A stretch of 64,000 nucleotides of DNA, taken from positions 78,400 to 142,399 of the forward strand of contig SIJG01000154.1 in assembly GCA_023374025.1 (NCBI GenBank), given 5' to 3'. Below are positions 1-11,940 of the stretch, piece after piece. How positions within the stretch are numbered: position 1 is the first letter of the stretch; the number at the start of each line of letters is the position of its first letter. The notes under the pieces are model-generated. The model did no database searches. It saw only the letters and a program-made list of their open reading frames with translations, and was not told the DNA's origin. The position numbers and the translations under genes are program-made. The stretch is from Heterodera schachtii. Lineage: Eukaryota; Nematoda; Chromadorea; Rhabditida; Heteroderidae.

Positions 1-1018
1 AGATTTTTCACTTTCTTTATACGTTTATTAATTTGGCTAAACATTATACAAAATATTTTGTTAAAAACCATGTTAATTTAATAACGTTGAAAAGGTAAGC
101 GCGCGAATGCCAGCCCAAAATTTTTTAAAAAGTATTTATTAAAAACTCAAAAAATTAATATTTGAACTTGCTTACTACATACATTCTATGCCACAAACAA
201 TTAGGACACTGCCCAATGTCAATTTGGTCACCACGCGTCTTGTTTCCATCGTGATTCATTTTATTTAAAATTCAATTTTTATAAATAAATTTTTTTTGCA
301 TAAAAATAGTCTTTGCGGATAAAAACAGGATAAAAAATAAAACTTTTATCAATGTATTAGATAAAAATTAATTTAAACATTTAATAAATAAACTCATTTT
401 CGTTAAATTAAAATAAAAATTAAATTTAAATTAAGCAAAATGCGAATTTCAGATAGAAAAATAAAACCAAATGTTTATTTTAATTTATCTTTAATAATTG
501 ATTTAAATTAATTTTTTAACACTCACAAATGAGGGTGGCCAAGTGTCTGTGGTGTTTCGGAACCATATTCAAAGTTTTTAGTTTTTCATAATTAAAGAAA
601 AGGAAAAATTTTTCATTGTTTTTCAACTATCCAATGCTGAAGAGGTAGTGCGTCAGTACAAAGATTTTCAATTAAAATAATTATAATATGGTGAATATTT
701 TCATGACATACGAAATATAATTAGACGAGATGTCAAAAAATTTGCCCAAAAATTATTAAATTTAGTGCTTCATTGCATCTTTATCTTTAAGATAATTTTT
801 TCATTTTAATGAAATAAAATTAAAATAAAGATTTTTTGTATCAATAATTTTTTTATAATTAACATTGCATAAAAAGAAAAATAAAAATTGTAAAATATAT
901 TAACATGCAGAGGATTCGAACCTGGGACTCAAAAATCTTTGTACTGACGCACTACCTCTTCAGCATTGGATAGTTAAAAAGCAATGAAATAATTTTTCCT
1001 TTTCATTAATTATGAAAA
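1..1018. mobile_element. Long-TIR element carrying a tRNA-like module, copy A (right end truncated)
   Basis: The sequence from base 1 matches 3762 onward almost base for base, and matches the reverse complement of the stretch ending at 6299. It has a long left inverted repeat (1 to about 683), an internal part, and the start of the opposite repeat (from about 930). The right repeat stops near 1018, where an unrelated repeat begins. The inner region is flipped relative to the other two copies: here the complete tRNA-like part lies on the minus strand. The left end may continue outside the window. No coding capacity is visible, so it would be non-autonomous. Confidence 0.75.
905..966 (-). other. 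tRNA-derived sequence with perfect B box (copy A)
   Basis: On the minus strand, 922 to 912 reads GGTTCGAATCC, an exact RNA polymerase III B box. Upstream of it is an A-box-like GGTAGTGCGTC. The ends ATGCTGA and TCTGCAT can pair with one mismatch. The block is 62 nt, shorter than a normal tRNA, and its T stem and D arm are imperfect. I therefore read it as a decayed tRNA-derived module, not a working tRNA gene. It is identical to the copies at 4396 and 5334. Confidence 0.55.
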
Positions 1019-1020
1019 AG

Positions 1021-2247
1021 AAAAAAATCGAAAAATAGGCATTAAATAGGCACTAAAATAGGCAAACAAAATTTACCATTAACGCTTTTTAGGTAGCAAA
1101 ACACATAAAAACACAAAAACTTCAATTGTACAAAATTTTTTCGAATAAAAACCAATTTTTAAACGAAAATTTTTATTAAGAAAAATATTTTAATTTTGGG
1201 GATCAATTTTTGGGAAAATCTTTAAATTCCTAGAGGTGTATTTTCTGAATTTTTTGGGCCATTTCTTAGGGGTGTGTTTTTCGTTTTATTGTATTTTTGT
1301 TAAAGATTTTTTCAGTTAGAAATTATATGGACTAAAAAATGACAAATATGGACTAAAAAAGCTCGAAATATACTAAGAAGCTCAAAAATGGCCAAATATG
1401 GATCACAATTTTGACTAAAAACTACAAAATATATCTTTTAAACCATAAAAAATTCCGAAAAATGTATTATATCAATATTTGCTAAAACAGACTTAAAAAT
1501 ACGCTAAAAATGGATTTAAATCTAAAAATGCCAATCTTTATTAAATTCTAGCTTCACAATTGCAAATCAAATACATCTCAAAATTTTTGTAATAATATCA
1601 TTCTGTTTTCTGCAAAAATTGTAAATAATTGAATTTGTGATATTTGAAGCGGTAGATAATATTTTGAAAAAATTTTATAATTTCTAAATATATATTGTAT
1701 TTGCTTCGAAAAACTATTTCATTTTCATGATCATCAAACCATAAAAGTGGAAGATTTTAAGAAAAATTTCCATTAAAATTTATTTATTTTTTAACTGATC
1801 GAATAGAAAATTTCAGAGATGTAATTTCAGTTTTAGTATTCCATCTTTTCTTGTTCAATTCTTTAAAATGTTTTTATACTATTTATAAATCATTTTAAGT
1901 TGATTAACCGAGAAAATATTTTTGGTTTCTTCCAAAATTTATAAACCAATAGAATTTATTTTGTTAAAGACATTTCTTTATTATTATATATACATTTTCT
2001 TTAAATAATTGGATTTGAAAAACATCGAAATCACTTTATTACAAATTTTAAAAAATTTCTTTAAGCCCACCCACTTTAAAAAAAATTCTTTTTATTTTTT
2101 TAAATTCATGTAAAAATATTTTTTTGATCTTTAAAAAAACAAATTTCAGATTTAATATTCAATCTTTCATTTTACATTCTTTTGCTGGTTCCAGGTGCCT
2201 AAATAACGTTAAATTTTGTATATTTAAAGTTGTTTCTTTTATGATTA
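1021..2247 (+). repeat. 1.23-kb dispersed repeat, copy 1 (partner 53244-54483)
   Basis: This block repeats nearly unchanged in the same orientation at 53244-54483. It starts around the AATAGGCATTAAATAGGCAC phrase and ends at TTTCTTTTATGATTA in both places, after which the flanks differ completely. The few differences include a small indel in the 'atatggactaaaaa' stretch. No long open frame is shared. The AT-rich text with short self-similar words suggests a non-autonomous transposon or a truncated end, but I see no matching terminal repeats or target duplication. Confidence 0.8.
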
Positions 2248-3761
2248 ATGGACGCAATTGCTATGCTAATGAAGTGGGAAATAAATTTATTTATAACTTT
2301 ATTTGTAAACCAAAGACAAAAATATTTAAAATATTTGTTGTAAGGATTATATTTTTCAAATATTTTGTTGCATGAAAAGCTAAGTTTATTAGAGAGTCAG
2401 GTCTGCAAGCGAAGAAACCTCCAAGAAAGAAAATTAAAATCATAATTATTATTTAGCAAAAATTAAATAAAATTACCAAAATCTAAGAAGCTTAAAAATA
2501 ATCTAAAAAATAGAGATGATTATAAAATTAAAAAATTAAAAAAAACAAACCGAAAAAATATTTTTTCACAAAGTAAGACAAAATTTTAAATTTAATCAAA
2601 AACGAAATGGCAATTTCTGAATAAAGAAAAGGAAAACACAGAAACAAAACCTAAAAACCTACCAAAAACGACGGAAACACTAAAACAAAATTTCGCGCAG
2701 CCCTTATCGAAATTTTGGTGAACCGAGAGCAAGATTTCTTACACACTTGATGATTTTGGCAAACTAAAATAAATTCCAACCAAGATAATATTGTAAAAAG
2801 TAAATGATAAAAGAAAAAAAACATTAAAAATAATATGATAAAAATTCATTAAAATTTATCTTATTAAAACAAAAGATCTCAAATTAGAAAATACGCAGAT
2901 AAAATTTCAATTACCCAACATATTCAAACTTTAGTCTTTTTTAATCTTGAAATCTTATTTTGAAATCATTTTTATATAACACTCTAGGACATGATACAAA
3001 ATAATTACAAATTATTCTTTAGAAATAACATTAAATAATATTTATACAATTATGACAATTAATAGTTTTATACTAAAACACATTAGATGTCAACAGTTAT
3101 TTATGAATAAACCATATTTTTAATACAAATTGTCAATTTAAATAAAAAATGAACTTTTTGAATTCTGCAAATATTTATACTAAATTTCTGTTAATTTCAA
3201 AAAAATAAATTTTACATAATTAATACCTAAATATTTATTAAACTATAATTTACCTCCTCTGGTATTTTATTTCTATATTTAATTTTTACCTCATCGAGTA
3301 TCAATATCATCAATCACGACTATAATTTACAAAATTAATGGATTAAATGAAATTTAATTTAATTAAATTTTTAAAAAATATCATAAAAATTTGAAAAATA
3401 ATTTTAAAATGAGTAGAGAATTCACTGCAAAGATGAAACGGAATTATTTAATTTTTTATGAAATTTTTTATTAAAATAAACCAATATTTTTGATTTTTAA
3501 TTAGCCAAAAATTCACTCATGGTTTACAATTTCTGTATTTTTTTCGATTTATGTCAAGCTTATAAATATATTTAGTGAAATAAAGATTATTTTTCAAAAC
3601 TTCGCAGAAGGAATGATGACAGTAAGCAACAGAAGCAGTCTATCTTCTACACTCGATAAAGTAAATGAGACGCAATTAAAGAATAAAACCTTAATGCATC
3701 TGTTCGATTATTTTTAAAATCCAATAAGATTAAAATAAATTAAATCAACTTTAATTCAATA

Positions 3762-4847
3762 AGATTTTTCACTTTCTTTATACGTTTATTAATTTGGCTA
3801 AACATTATACAAAATATTTTGTTAAAAACCATGTTAATTTAATAACGTTGAAAAGGTAAGCGCGCGAATGCCAGCCCAAAATTTTTTAAAAAGTATTTAT
3901 TAAAAACTCAAAAAATTAATATTTGAACTTGCTTACTACATACATTCTATGCCACAAACAATTAGGACACTGCCCAATGTCAATTTGGTCACCACGCGTC
4001 TTGTTTCCATCGTGATTCATTTTATTTAAAATTCAATTTTTATAAATAAATTTTTTTTGCATAAAAATAGTCTTTGCGGATAAAAACAGGATAAAAAATA
4101 AAACTTTTATCAATGTATTAGATAAAAATTAATTTAAACATTTAATAAATAAACTCATTTTCGTTAAATTAAAATAAAAATTAAATTTAAATTAAGCAAA
4201 ATGCGAATTTCAGATAGAAAAATAAAACCAAATGTTTATTTTAATTTATCTTTAATAATTGATTTAAATTAATTTTTTTAACACTCACAAATGAGGGTGG
4301 CCAAGTGTCTGTGGTGTTTCGGAACCATATTCAAAGTTTTTAGTTTTTCATAATTAAAGAAAAGGAAAAATTTCTCATTGATTTTCAACTATCCAATGCT
4401 GAAGAGGTAGTGCGTCAGTACAAAGATTTTTGAGTCCCAGGTTCGAATCCTCTGCATGTTAATATATTTTACAATTTTTATTTTTCTTTTTATGCAATGT
4501 TAATTATAAAAAAAATTATTGATACAAAAAATCTTTATTTTAATTTTATTTCATTAAAATGAAAAAATTATCTTAAAGATAAAGATGCAATGAAGCACTA
4601 AATTTAATAATTTTTGGGCAAATTTTTTGACATCTCGTCTAATTATATTTCGTATGTCATGAAAATATTCACCATATTAAATTATTTTAATTGAAAATCT
4701 TTGTACTGACGCACTACCTCTTCAGCATTGGATAGTTGAAAAACAATGAAAAATTTTTCCTTTTCTTTAATTATGAAAAACTAAAAACTTTGAATATGGT
4801 TCCGAAACACCACAGACACTTGGCCACCCTCATTTGTGAGTGTTAAA
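3762..4847. mobile_element. Long-TIR element with tRNA-like module, copy B
   Basis: The left repeat runs from AGATTTTTCACTTTC at 3762 through AACACTCACAAATG (about 4281) to the A-box half of the tRNA-like module (to 4430). The interior holds the tRNA 3' half and AT-rich filler. The inverted right repeat begins near 4690 and reaches GTGAGTGTT at about 4847. There the outer 370 bp or more of the expected right repeat is replaced by a second direct copy of the left arm. The switch falls at an AAAAAATTAA stretch common to both arms, which suggests recombination there. Confidence 0.7.
4396..4457 (+). other. tRNA-derived sequence with perfect B box (copy B)
   Basis: The B box GGTTCGAATCC lies at 4440-4450. 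An A-box-like GGTAGTGCGTC begins at 4406. The first half (to about 4430) is part of the terminal inverted repeat and recurs reversed at 4692-4733. The second half with the B box occurs only once in the element. The result is one two-box module and one A-box-only half per element. Confidence 0.55.
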
Positions 4848-6299
4848 AAAATTAATATTTGAACTTGCTTACTACATACATTCTATGCCACAAACAATTA
4901 GGACACTGCCCAATGTCAATTTGGTCACCACGCGTCTTGTTTCCATCGTGATTCATTTTATTTAAAATTCAATTTTTATAAACAAATTTTTTTTGCATAA
5001 AAATAGTCTTTGCGGATAAAAACAGGATAAAAAAATAAAACTTTTATCAATGTATTAGATAAAAATTAATTTAAACATTTAATAAATAAACTCATTTTCG
5101 TTAAATTAAAATAAAAATTAAATTTAAATTAAGCAAAATGCGAATTTCAGATAGAAAAATAAAACCAAATGTTTATTTTAATTTATCTTTAATAATTGAT
5201 TTAAATTAATTTTTTTAACACTCACAAATGAGGGTGGCCAAGTGTCTGTGGTGTTTCGGAACCATATTCAAAGTTTTTAGTTTTTCATAATTAATGAAAA
5301 GGAAAAATTATTTCATTGCTTTTTAACTATCCAATGCTGAAGAGGTAGTGCGTCAGTACAAAGATTTTTGAGTCCCAGGTTCGAATCCTCTGCATGTTAA
5401 TATATTTTACAATTTTTATTTTTCTTTTTATGCAATGTTAATTATAAAAAAATTATTGATACAAAAATCTTTATTTTAATTTTATTTCATTAAAATGAAA
5501 AAATTATCTTAAAGATAAAGATGCAATGAAGCACTAAATTTAATAATTTTTGGGCAAATTTTTTGACATCTCGTCTAATTATATTTCGTATGTCATGAAA
5601 ATATTCACCATATTATAATTATTTTAATTGAAAATCTTTGTACTGACGCACTACCTCTTCAGCATTGGATAGTTGAAAAACAATGAAAAATTTTTCCTTT
5701 TCTTTAATTATGAAAAACTAAAAACTTTGAATATGGTTCCGAAACACCACAGACACTTGGCCACCCTCATTTGTTAGTGTTAAAAAAATTAATTTAAATC
5801 AATTATTAAAGATAAATTAAAATAAACATTTGGTTTTATTTTTCTATCTGAAATTCGCATTTTGCTTAATTTAAATTTAATTTTTATTTTAATTTAACGA
5901 AAATGAGTTTATTTATTAAATGTTTAAATTAATTTTTATCTAATACATTGATAAAAGTTTTATTTTTTTATCCTGTTTTTATCCGCAAAGACTATTTTTA
6001 TGCAAAAAAAATTTATTTATAAAAATTGAATTTTAAATAAAATAATCACGATGTAGACAAGACGCATGGTGACGAAATTGACATTGGGCAGTGTCCTAAT
6101 TGTTTGTGGCATAGAATGTATGTAGTAAGCGAGTTCAAATATTAATTTTTTGAGTTTTTAATAAATTCTTTTAAAAAAATTTTGGGCTGACATTCGCGCG
6201 CTTACCTTTTCAACGTTATTAAATTAACATGGTTTTTAACAAAATATTTTGTATAATGTTTAGCCAAATTAATAAACGTATAAAGAAAGTGAAAAATCT
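4848..6299. mobile_element. Long-TIR element with tRNA-like module, copy C
   Basis: The left repeat lacks its outermost ~154 bp: 4850 corresponds to 3916. The element proper runs from AACACTCAC at 5218 to about 5783. The right repeat is complete out to 6299, where AAAGTGAAAAATCT mirrors the element tip at 3762. The interior matches copy B almost exactly, apart from small homopolymer changes. No protein is encoded. Confidence 0.7.
5334..5395 (+). other. tRNA-derived sequence with perfect B box (copy C)
   Basis: It is identical in sequence to the module at 4396-4457, with the B box at 5378-5388. The surrounding element differs only by scattered changes, so the two modules were copied together. 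Confidence 0.55.
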
Positions 6300-6671
6300 A
6301 TTGAATTAAAGACAATTAATTGATTTAATTTTTGTAATCTTATTGGATTTTGAAAATAATCTAACAGACGCATTAATGTTTTTTTTATTGCGTCGCATTT
6401 ACTTTATCGAGTGTAGATAGACTGCTTCTGTTGCTTACATGTCATCATTCCTTATGCGAACTTTTGAAAAATAATCTTTATTTCACTAAATATATTTATA
6501 AAATTGACATAAATCGAAAAAAATACAGAAATGTAAACCATGCGTGAATTTTTGGCTAATTAAAAATCAAATATATTGGTTTATTTAATAAAAAATTTCA
6601 TAAACAATAAATAATTCCGTTTCATCTTTGCCGTGAACTCTCTACTCACTAAAATTATTTTTTTAAATTTA

Positions 6672-6845
6672 TTGTTTGGCCAATTATATTAATTGAATAC
6701 TTTTTTATGTTAAGAAAAAAAAGGATTGATAAAGTTTTACGTTTTCTTCTTGATTTTATAACATATTTCAATGTTTATTTTAATAAACAATAGAAATCAA
6801 GTCTTTGCCCACTTCAGTATTTGTTGGATCCTTTCCTCAATAACA
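6672..6845. other. Small insertion splitting the palindrome's right arm
   Basis: The arm match stops near 6671 and resumes near 6846. The left arm (around 3375-3390) has no counterpart to the ~174 bp between. It contains TTTGGCC and GGATCC-type words but no clear inverted repeat or target duplication that I could find. Confidence 0.5.
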
Positions 6846-7019
6846 AGAATTTAATTAAATTAAATTTCATTTTATCCATTAATTTTGTAAATGGTAGTCG
6901 TGATTTATGATATTGATACACGATGAGATAAAAGTTAAATATAGAAATAAAATACCAGAGGAGGTAAATTATAGTTAAATAAATATTTAGGTATTAATTA
7001 TGTAAAATTTATTTTTTAA

Positions 7020-9753
7020 GACAAATGTAAAATTATACAGAATCAGCACATTTTTTAAATCATTTTTTCTTTGTGTTTATTTATTTGTTTTTGCCCTAAA
7101 ATATCATATCATTTATTTTAATTTTTATTTGTTTGTTCTCCAATTTAGATCAAATAGCCTGAAAATAATTGGCATAAAAATTAAGGATTGAAATTCGCAG
7201 TTCACCTTGCAATTAACGATCGTGTGGTACAGGTTTTTAGGGCATGCCCTTTCAGTTTCCACCTTACAAAGCGGGCCGCCGCCAAATAAAAATGAGCCAA
7301 AATCTTTGTATTTCATTCATATTCAATCAATTAATAAGACTTAAAGTTGTTATTTAATTTTATTTTGAAATATAAAATTTATTAAATAATTGCTTATTTA
7401 TTTTTATTTGTTTTTGTTTCAACATTAGTTTTACTTTTAAAAAACTTATTTTTATTAGATTTATATTTTAATTTATACACATGACTTGTTAGACTTCATT
7501 TAGTAAATCTGCTATGCTTAAAGTGTCATAGCATTTTTAAAAGATACAGTGAGTTTAAAAAATAATTTTTGTGGATGGTTAGTAAGACAGAATAAATTGT
7601 TTAATTTTTATTGAAACTTTTTATTCGAAAGTGTTTTTCCTTTTAAGTGATTTCTTATATCATTATAAAATTTACAGTTAGCTTGTCATTTTTAAATGAT
7701 TTAATTTTAATTGTTTTTAAATTCAATAATTTTTTTTTTTCCGTTTCTTTAGAGAGAACATGACTGAAAATCTGTCCAGGAGTGTGTACTTCATGTAGAC
7801 CTCGGACGAGTCCAAACCGCATCCGGCAGGGGAAGGAAACAAGCATTATTATATGAAAATTAATTTTTATGAATTCAATGGTCCATTTTATTCGTGTATA
7901 TGTTCTTATTTTGATTTATTTTAAATTTAAATTTATCCTTTTCATTTATATTTTTAAAGATTCCAATTTTACTACATAAATTCACCTAAATTAAAATGTT
8001 CGGACCTAAATGAAATTTAGTTTTACATGAATTAGAGTGCTTATTAATTCTTTTTTCCTAACTCAAATTTTTAATTATATTTTCAATATTTTTTAAATAA
8101 ATAATAATTTTTACTCTAGAAATTTTTAAATAATAATAAATTTTAAAAATTGATTAAATTCCTAAAATAGAAAGTTGTTTTTTTAGATTTTATCAATTTT
8201 TAAGGTATTCTTTCTTAGTTAAATAAATTTTTTGTTCTATTTTTAATTGATTGTATTTCGCGATGCTCAAAGTTCCATTGGTAAATTCTTATAAATGTTC
8301 CCAGCGCGTGCATTTTAATATTTTTTGTAACAAAAATAAAGGAAAAATGTCGGAAAATGTAATTTTTGAATTTACTATATTTAAATTTCTTAATCAAAAT
8401 TAAATGGTGTTAAGGGTAATTTCAAAAAAAACCGTAATTTGCTTGAATGAATTATAAATTATTTTCATTAATTTTTTCAAGCAATTTACATCACTTTTCT
8501 AATTTTATGTTTCTGAAATTTATTTAAAAGTAAAATTTAGAAGAAAATACAAAAAAATTGTATCACAATTTAAAATAAAAAAATAATCATTTTGGATTAG
8601 CAATACTGGAAAAAATATGAATATCTCCGACTTTTTTTTCAAAAATTTCAGAAAGCAGAAATCGTAAACCAGATTTCTAAAAGGAATCGCAATTGGAATT
8701 CCGATCCAAAAAATGTCTGAAATTGGCTCGTAAATCGCAATTCGTGACATCCCTGGTGCCTAGGTCCCTCAGAGGCAAATATGGAAACTAGAAAATTATT
8801 AAACATTTGTCTAAATAATGGAAATATTTGAGTATTTTAGTTATTTTAAAATAAGTTGACTTATGGAGTGAGTTAGTATCATTCTATTATAAGAATTATT
8901 ACATAAAATAATCAAATTTTGATTCTATTGTTAAATTTATAAAAGTATTTTGAAACGTTTTTATGATCTTAATAATGGATATGTTCAATCACATTTGGAC
9001 TTATTTATTATTATTTGGTTACAATCGAAGATTTTACTAGATGAAATCAAGTATTATTATTGCTTTACTAAATTATATTTTTTTGAATTTTGAGTTCTTT
9101 ACTTTTTGTATAAGATTATTGATTTTTTAATATTTCAGATTTGAATAAAGCAGATTTTGTATTTTGAAGGTTCAACTTTTATATTTATTTCTATGAAAAT
9201 ATATTTTTGAATAATTTCCGCCAATTATTATCCCCTTGTACCTTAAAATTTTTATTAATAATAATTTATTTTCCGTTCAGACAAATTTTTATTATTGCGA
9301 TATTCGTAAAAATGTATTAAATTGATTTAAGAATAGTTTTATCTTTTATTCATTTTCGATTTTATTTTAAAATATTACCTTTTCGATGTTTTGTTTTACT
9401 TAACCCAATCTTTAATCATTTAACCAATAATAATATTTTGTATGAATAATAAATATTGCATTTTCAAGAAAAAAAATTAGTTATTTAAGTTTTTTTATTG
9501 ATTTGTTAATCGTAAATTATAATTTCAATAAAAAGAAAAATTAAACAATTGCGAGATATATTTTAAACTATTATCTTTTCATTGTTTTTTTTACTTAACC
9601 CATTCTTATATTTTATTCGGATATAAAAATTATTTAGATACAACATGTTTTAAAATAAATATTAATGTAATTTTTAAGCAGAAGTAAAATCTAAAATTTC
9701 AGTTTTGTCTTTTTGTTATTTCACTGCTGCCATTAGTGCCGTCAAAAAACGCG
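7020..9753. mobile_element. 2.73-kb insertion in the palindrome's right arm
   Basis: The left arm runs without a break across the matching point (near 3200), while the right arm breaks at 7020 and resumes at 9754. The insert is AT-rich with four GC-richer patches: 7137-7300, 7750-7845, 8260-8320 and 8650-8790. The patches give only short open frames (for example about 63 codons on the minus strand over 7655-7846) with no recognised motif. No terminal repeat pair or target duplication is obvious. It may itself be composite. Confidence 0.55.
8743..8755 (-). other. hAT-like terminal motif
   Basis: The minus strand reads CAGGGATGTCACG, a typical hAT-type terminal inverted repeat start. If it is an end, the element extends toward lower coordinates. 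I found no matching end. The nearest loose candidate, CAGGAGTGTGTAC near 7778, is weak. Confidence 0.25.
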
Positions 9754-10933
9754 GAAATTAACAGAAATTTAGTATAAATATTTGCAGAATTCAAAAAGTT
9801 CATTTTTTATTTAAATTGACAATTTGTATTAAAAATATGGTTTATTCATAAATAACTGTTGACATCTAATGTGTTTTAGTATAAAACTATTAATTGTCAT
9901 AATTGTATAAATATTATTTAATGTTATTTCTAAAGAATAATTTGTAATTATTTTGTATCATGTCCTAGAGTGTTATATAAAAATGATTTCAAAATAAGAT
10001 TTCAAGATTAAAAAAGACTAAAGTTTGAATATGTTGGGTAATTGAAATTTTATCTGCGTATTTTCTAATTTGAGATCTTTTGTTTTAATAAGATAAATTT
10101 TAATGAATTTTTATCATATTATTTTTAATGTTTTTTTTCTTTTATCATTTACTTTTTACAATATTATCTTGGTTGGAATTTATTTTAGTTTGCCAAAATC
10201 ATCAAGTGTGTAAGAAATCTTGCTCTCGGTTCACCAAAATTTCGATAAGGGCTGCGCGAAATTTTGTTTTAGTGTTTCCGTCGTTTTTGGTAGGTTTTTA
10301 GGTTTTGTTTCTGTGTTTTCCTTTTCTTTATTCAGAAATTGCCATTTCGTTTTTGATTAAATTTAAAATTTTGTCTTACTTTGTGAAAAATTATTTTTTC
10401 GGTTTGTTTTTTTTAATTTTTTAATTTTATAATCATCTCTATTTTTTAGATTATTTTTAAGCTTCTTAGATTTTGGTAATTTTATTTAATTTTTGCTAAA
10501 TAATAATTATGATTTTAATTTTTCTTTCTTGGAGGTTTCTTCGCTTGCAGACCTGACTCTCTAATAAACTTAGCTTTTCATGCAACAAAATATTTGAAAA
10601 ATATAATCCTTACAACAAATATTTTAAATATTTTTGTCTTTGGTTTACAAATAAAGTTATAAATAAATTAATTGGATAACGGTTTATCTTTTAATTTTTG
10701 TAAATTATGACGAGATCTTTCATAGTAAATTTGATTAAAAATTTTAGTCAAATTAACAGCTTGTCGGAAATCAATTTTGAATTAATTAATTTAATTGAAG
10801 CTTTTACTTTCGTTTATATTAAATTTAGTCAATCAATCTGGCTATGAACCCTTTTTAAAAATAAAAAAGAAGCTACTTTAATTTTAAAAAAGAAAAACTT
10901 TAAATTGTAGATTAATGCTTTTTCATTGAATTG

Positions 10934-11428
10934 CGACAATGAAAAATAAAAATAGCTAAAAATTAGGGCCGTACGAGTTTCTATGAGTTTTATCAATTGA
11001 TCAGTACGACATGGGGACAAGAAATTATTTTAATCAGGAATTGAGAAACGATTTCAAAGAGAAAATTTTAAAGAATTCAACTCAAGAAAAGAGAAAACAA
11101 CAAAGATTATATATATATTTCTCTCTTTATTGAAATACAAATTTAGTTAACTTTGTTGAATAAAACATATAATTTTTATTCACTAAATATTTTTCAGTAT
11201 TTTTTTATTGAAGCATTGATGACTTTTGTTGGTTACCATATTTTTAAAGCTGGTTTTAAACCAAAATTGAAGCTTATTTTTCTTAATTGTGGATTATTAG
11301 TTCAATAAATTTTTGTTTTCGTTTCTAACATAGCTTTCCAGACTTGTTCGTATAAATCGACCAGTTTAACGTCAGATATGGGTCACAAGACATTTTAATT
11401 CGTCAAATTAGTGGTTGGAATATGTAAG
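10934..11428. other. Copy-specific ~495-bp insert inside the segmental duplicate
   Basis: The two copies agree up to TTGAATTG/TTGAACTG and again from CATCAGATAAA. The ~495 bp between them here is missing near 49953 in the partner. It holds GTACGAG and GTACGAC words in opposite orientations and no gene. No target duplication was recognised. Confidence 0.45.
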
Positions 11429-11940
11429 TGTCATCAGATAAATAAAACGATAATTCTATAAAATTGTTCCAATTTAAATATAGTTTTATTGTTATTTTTC
11501 TTTATAATTCGACTGTTGAATGTATCATTTCTAGAGCAGATTTAGTAGGAAAAACATATTCCAATTTTTCAATTTATTTATAATTAATTTATTATATTTT
11601 TATTATTTATTTTTTCTTTTTATAACTTTCTTTGATTGTTTGAGCAGGAAACCAAGTTAAACATTTATATTGTAGTTAAAATATTACTTTAAAAATGAAT
11701 TCTACTTAATCCGATATATAACTTTAGCGTTTTCTCTATAAAATATATGTTGAATTCATAATTAATCAATTTCTATTTTTTCAAAAAAATAAAAAAAAAT
11801 TTATTATAATTATTTTAACAATAAGAATAAAAAGGCATTGTATCAGTAATTTTTAAACATTGTTAATTCATGAAAACAATTACAATTTAAAAAAATGATA
11901 ATTTTCTTACCAATTAAATTTTTTTTTTCTAAACGTACAG

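Larger units (their letters stand above)
2284..10669. repeat. Giant imperfect palindrome, arms about 2.55 kb
   Basis: The left arm (2284-4847) reappears reverse-complemented as 5218-10669. Checkpoints: 2690-2760 pairs with 10200-10270; 3207-3370 with 6850-7016; 3600-3761 with 6300-6470. The right arm is interrupted at 6672-6845 and at 7020-9753. With these removed both arms are about 2.55 kb. The centre holds a partial extra direct copy (4848-5217). Arm identity is high throughout. Sequence beyond 10670 belongs to another repeat family, also seen at 49560, so the arm ends are real breakpoints. This could be a very long TIR element or an inverted duplication built on one. Confidence 0.8.

Noticed and set aside
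500..560. GAGGGTGGCCAAGTGTCTGTGG in the TIR element, which resembles a tRNA A box, with GGTTCCGAAACAC on the opposite strand resembling a B box
   Set aside because: The two words are on opposite strands and overlap, so they cannot form one promoter.
7804..7817. GGACGAGTCCAAAC, reminiscent of a hammerhead ribozyme core
   Set aside because: The invariant CUGANGA is not present (CGGACGA instead), and no properly placed GAAA and flanking stems follow.
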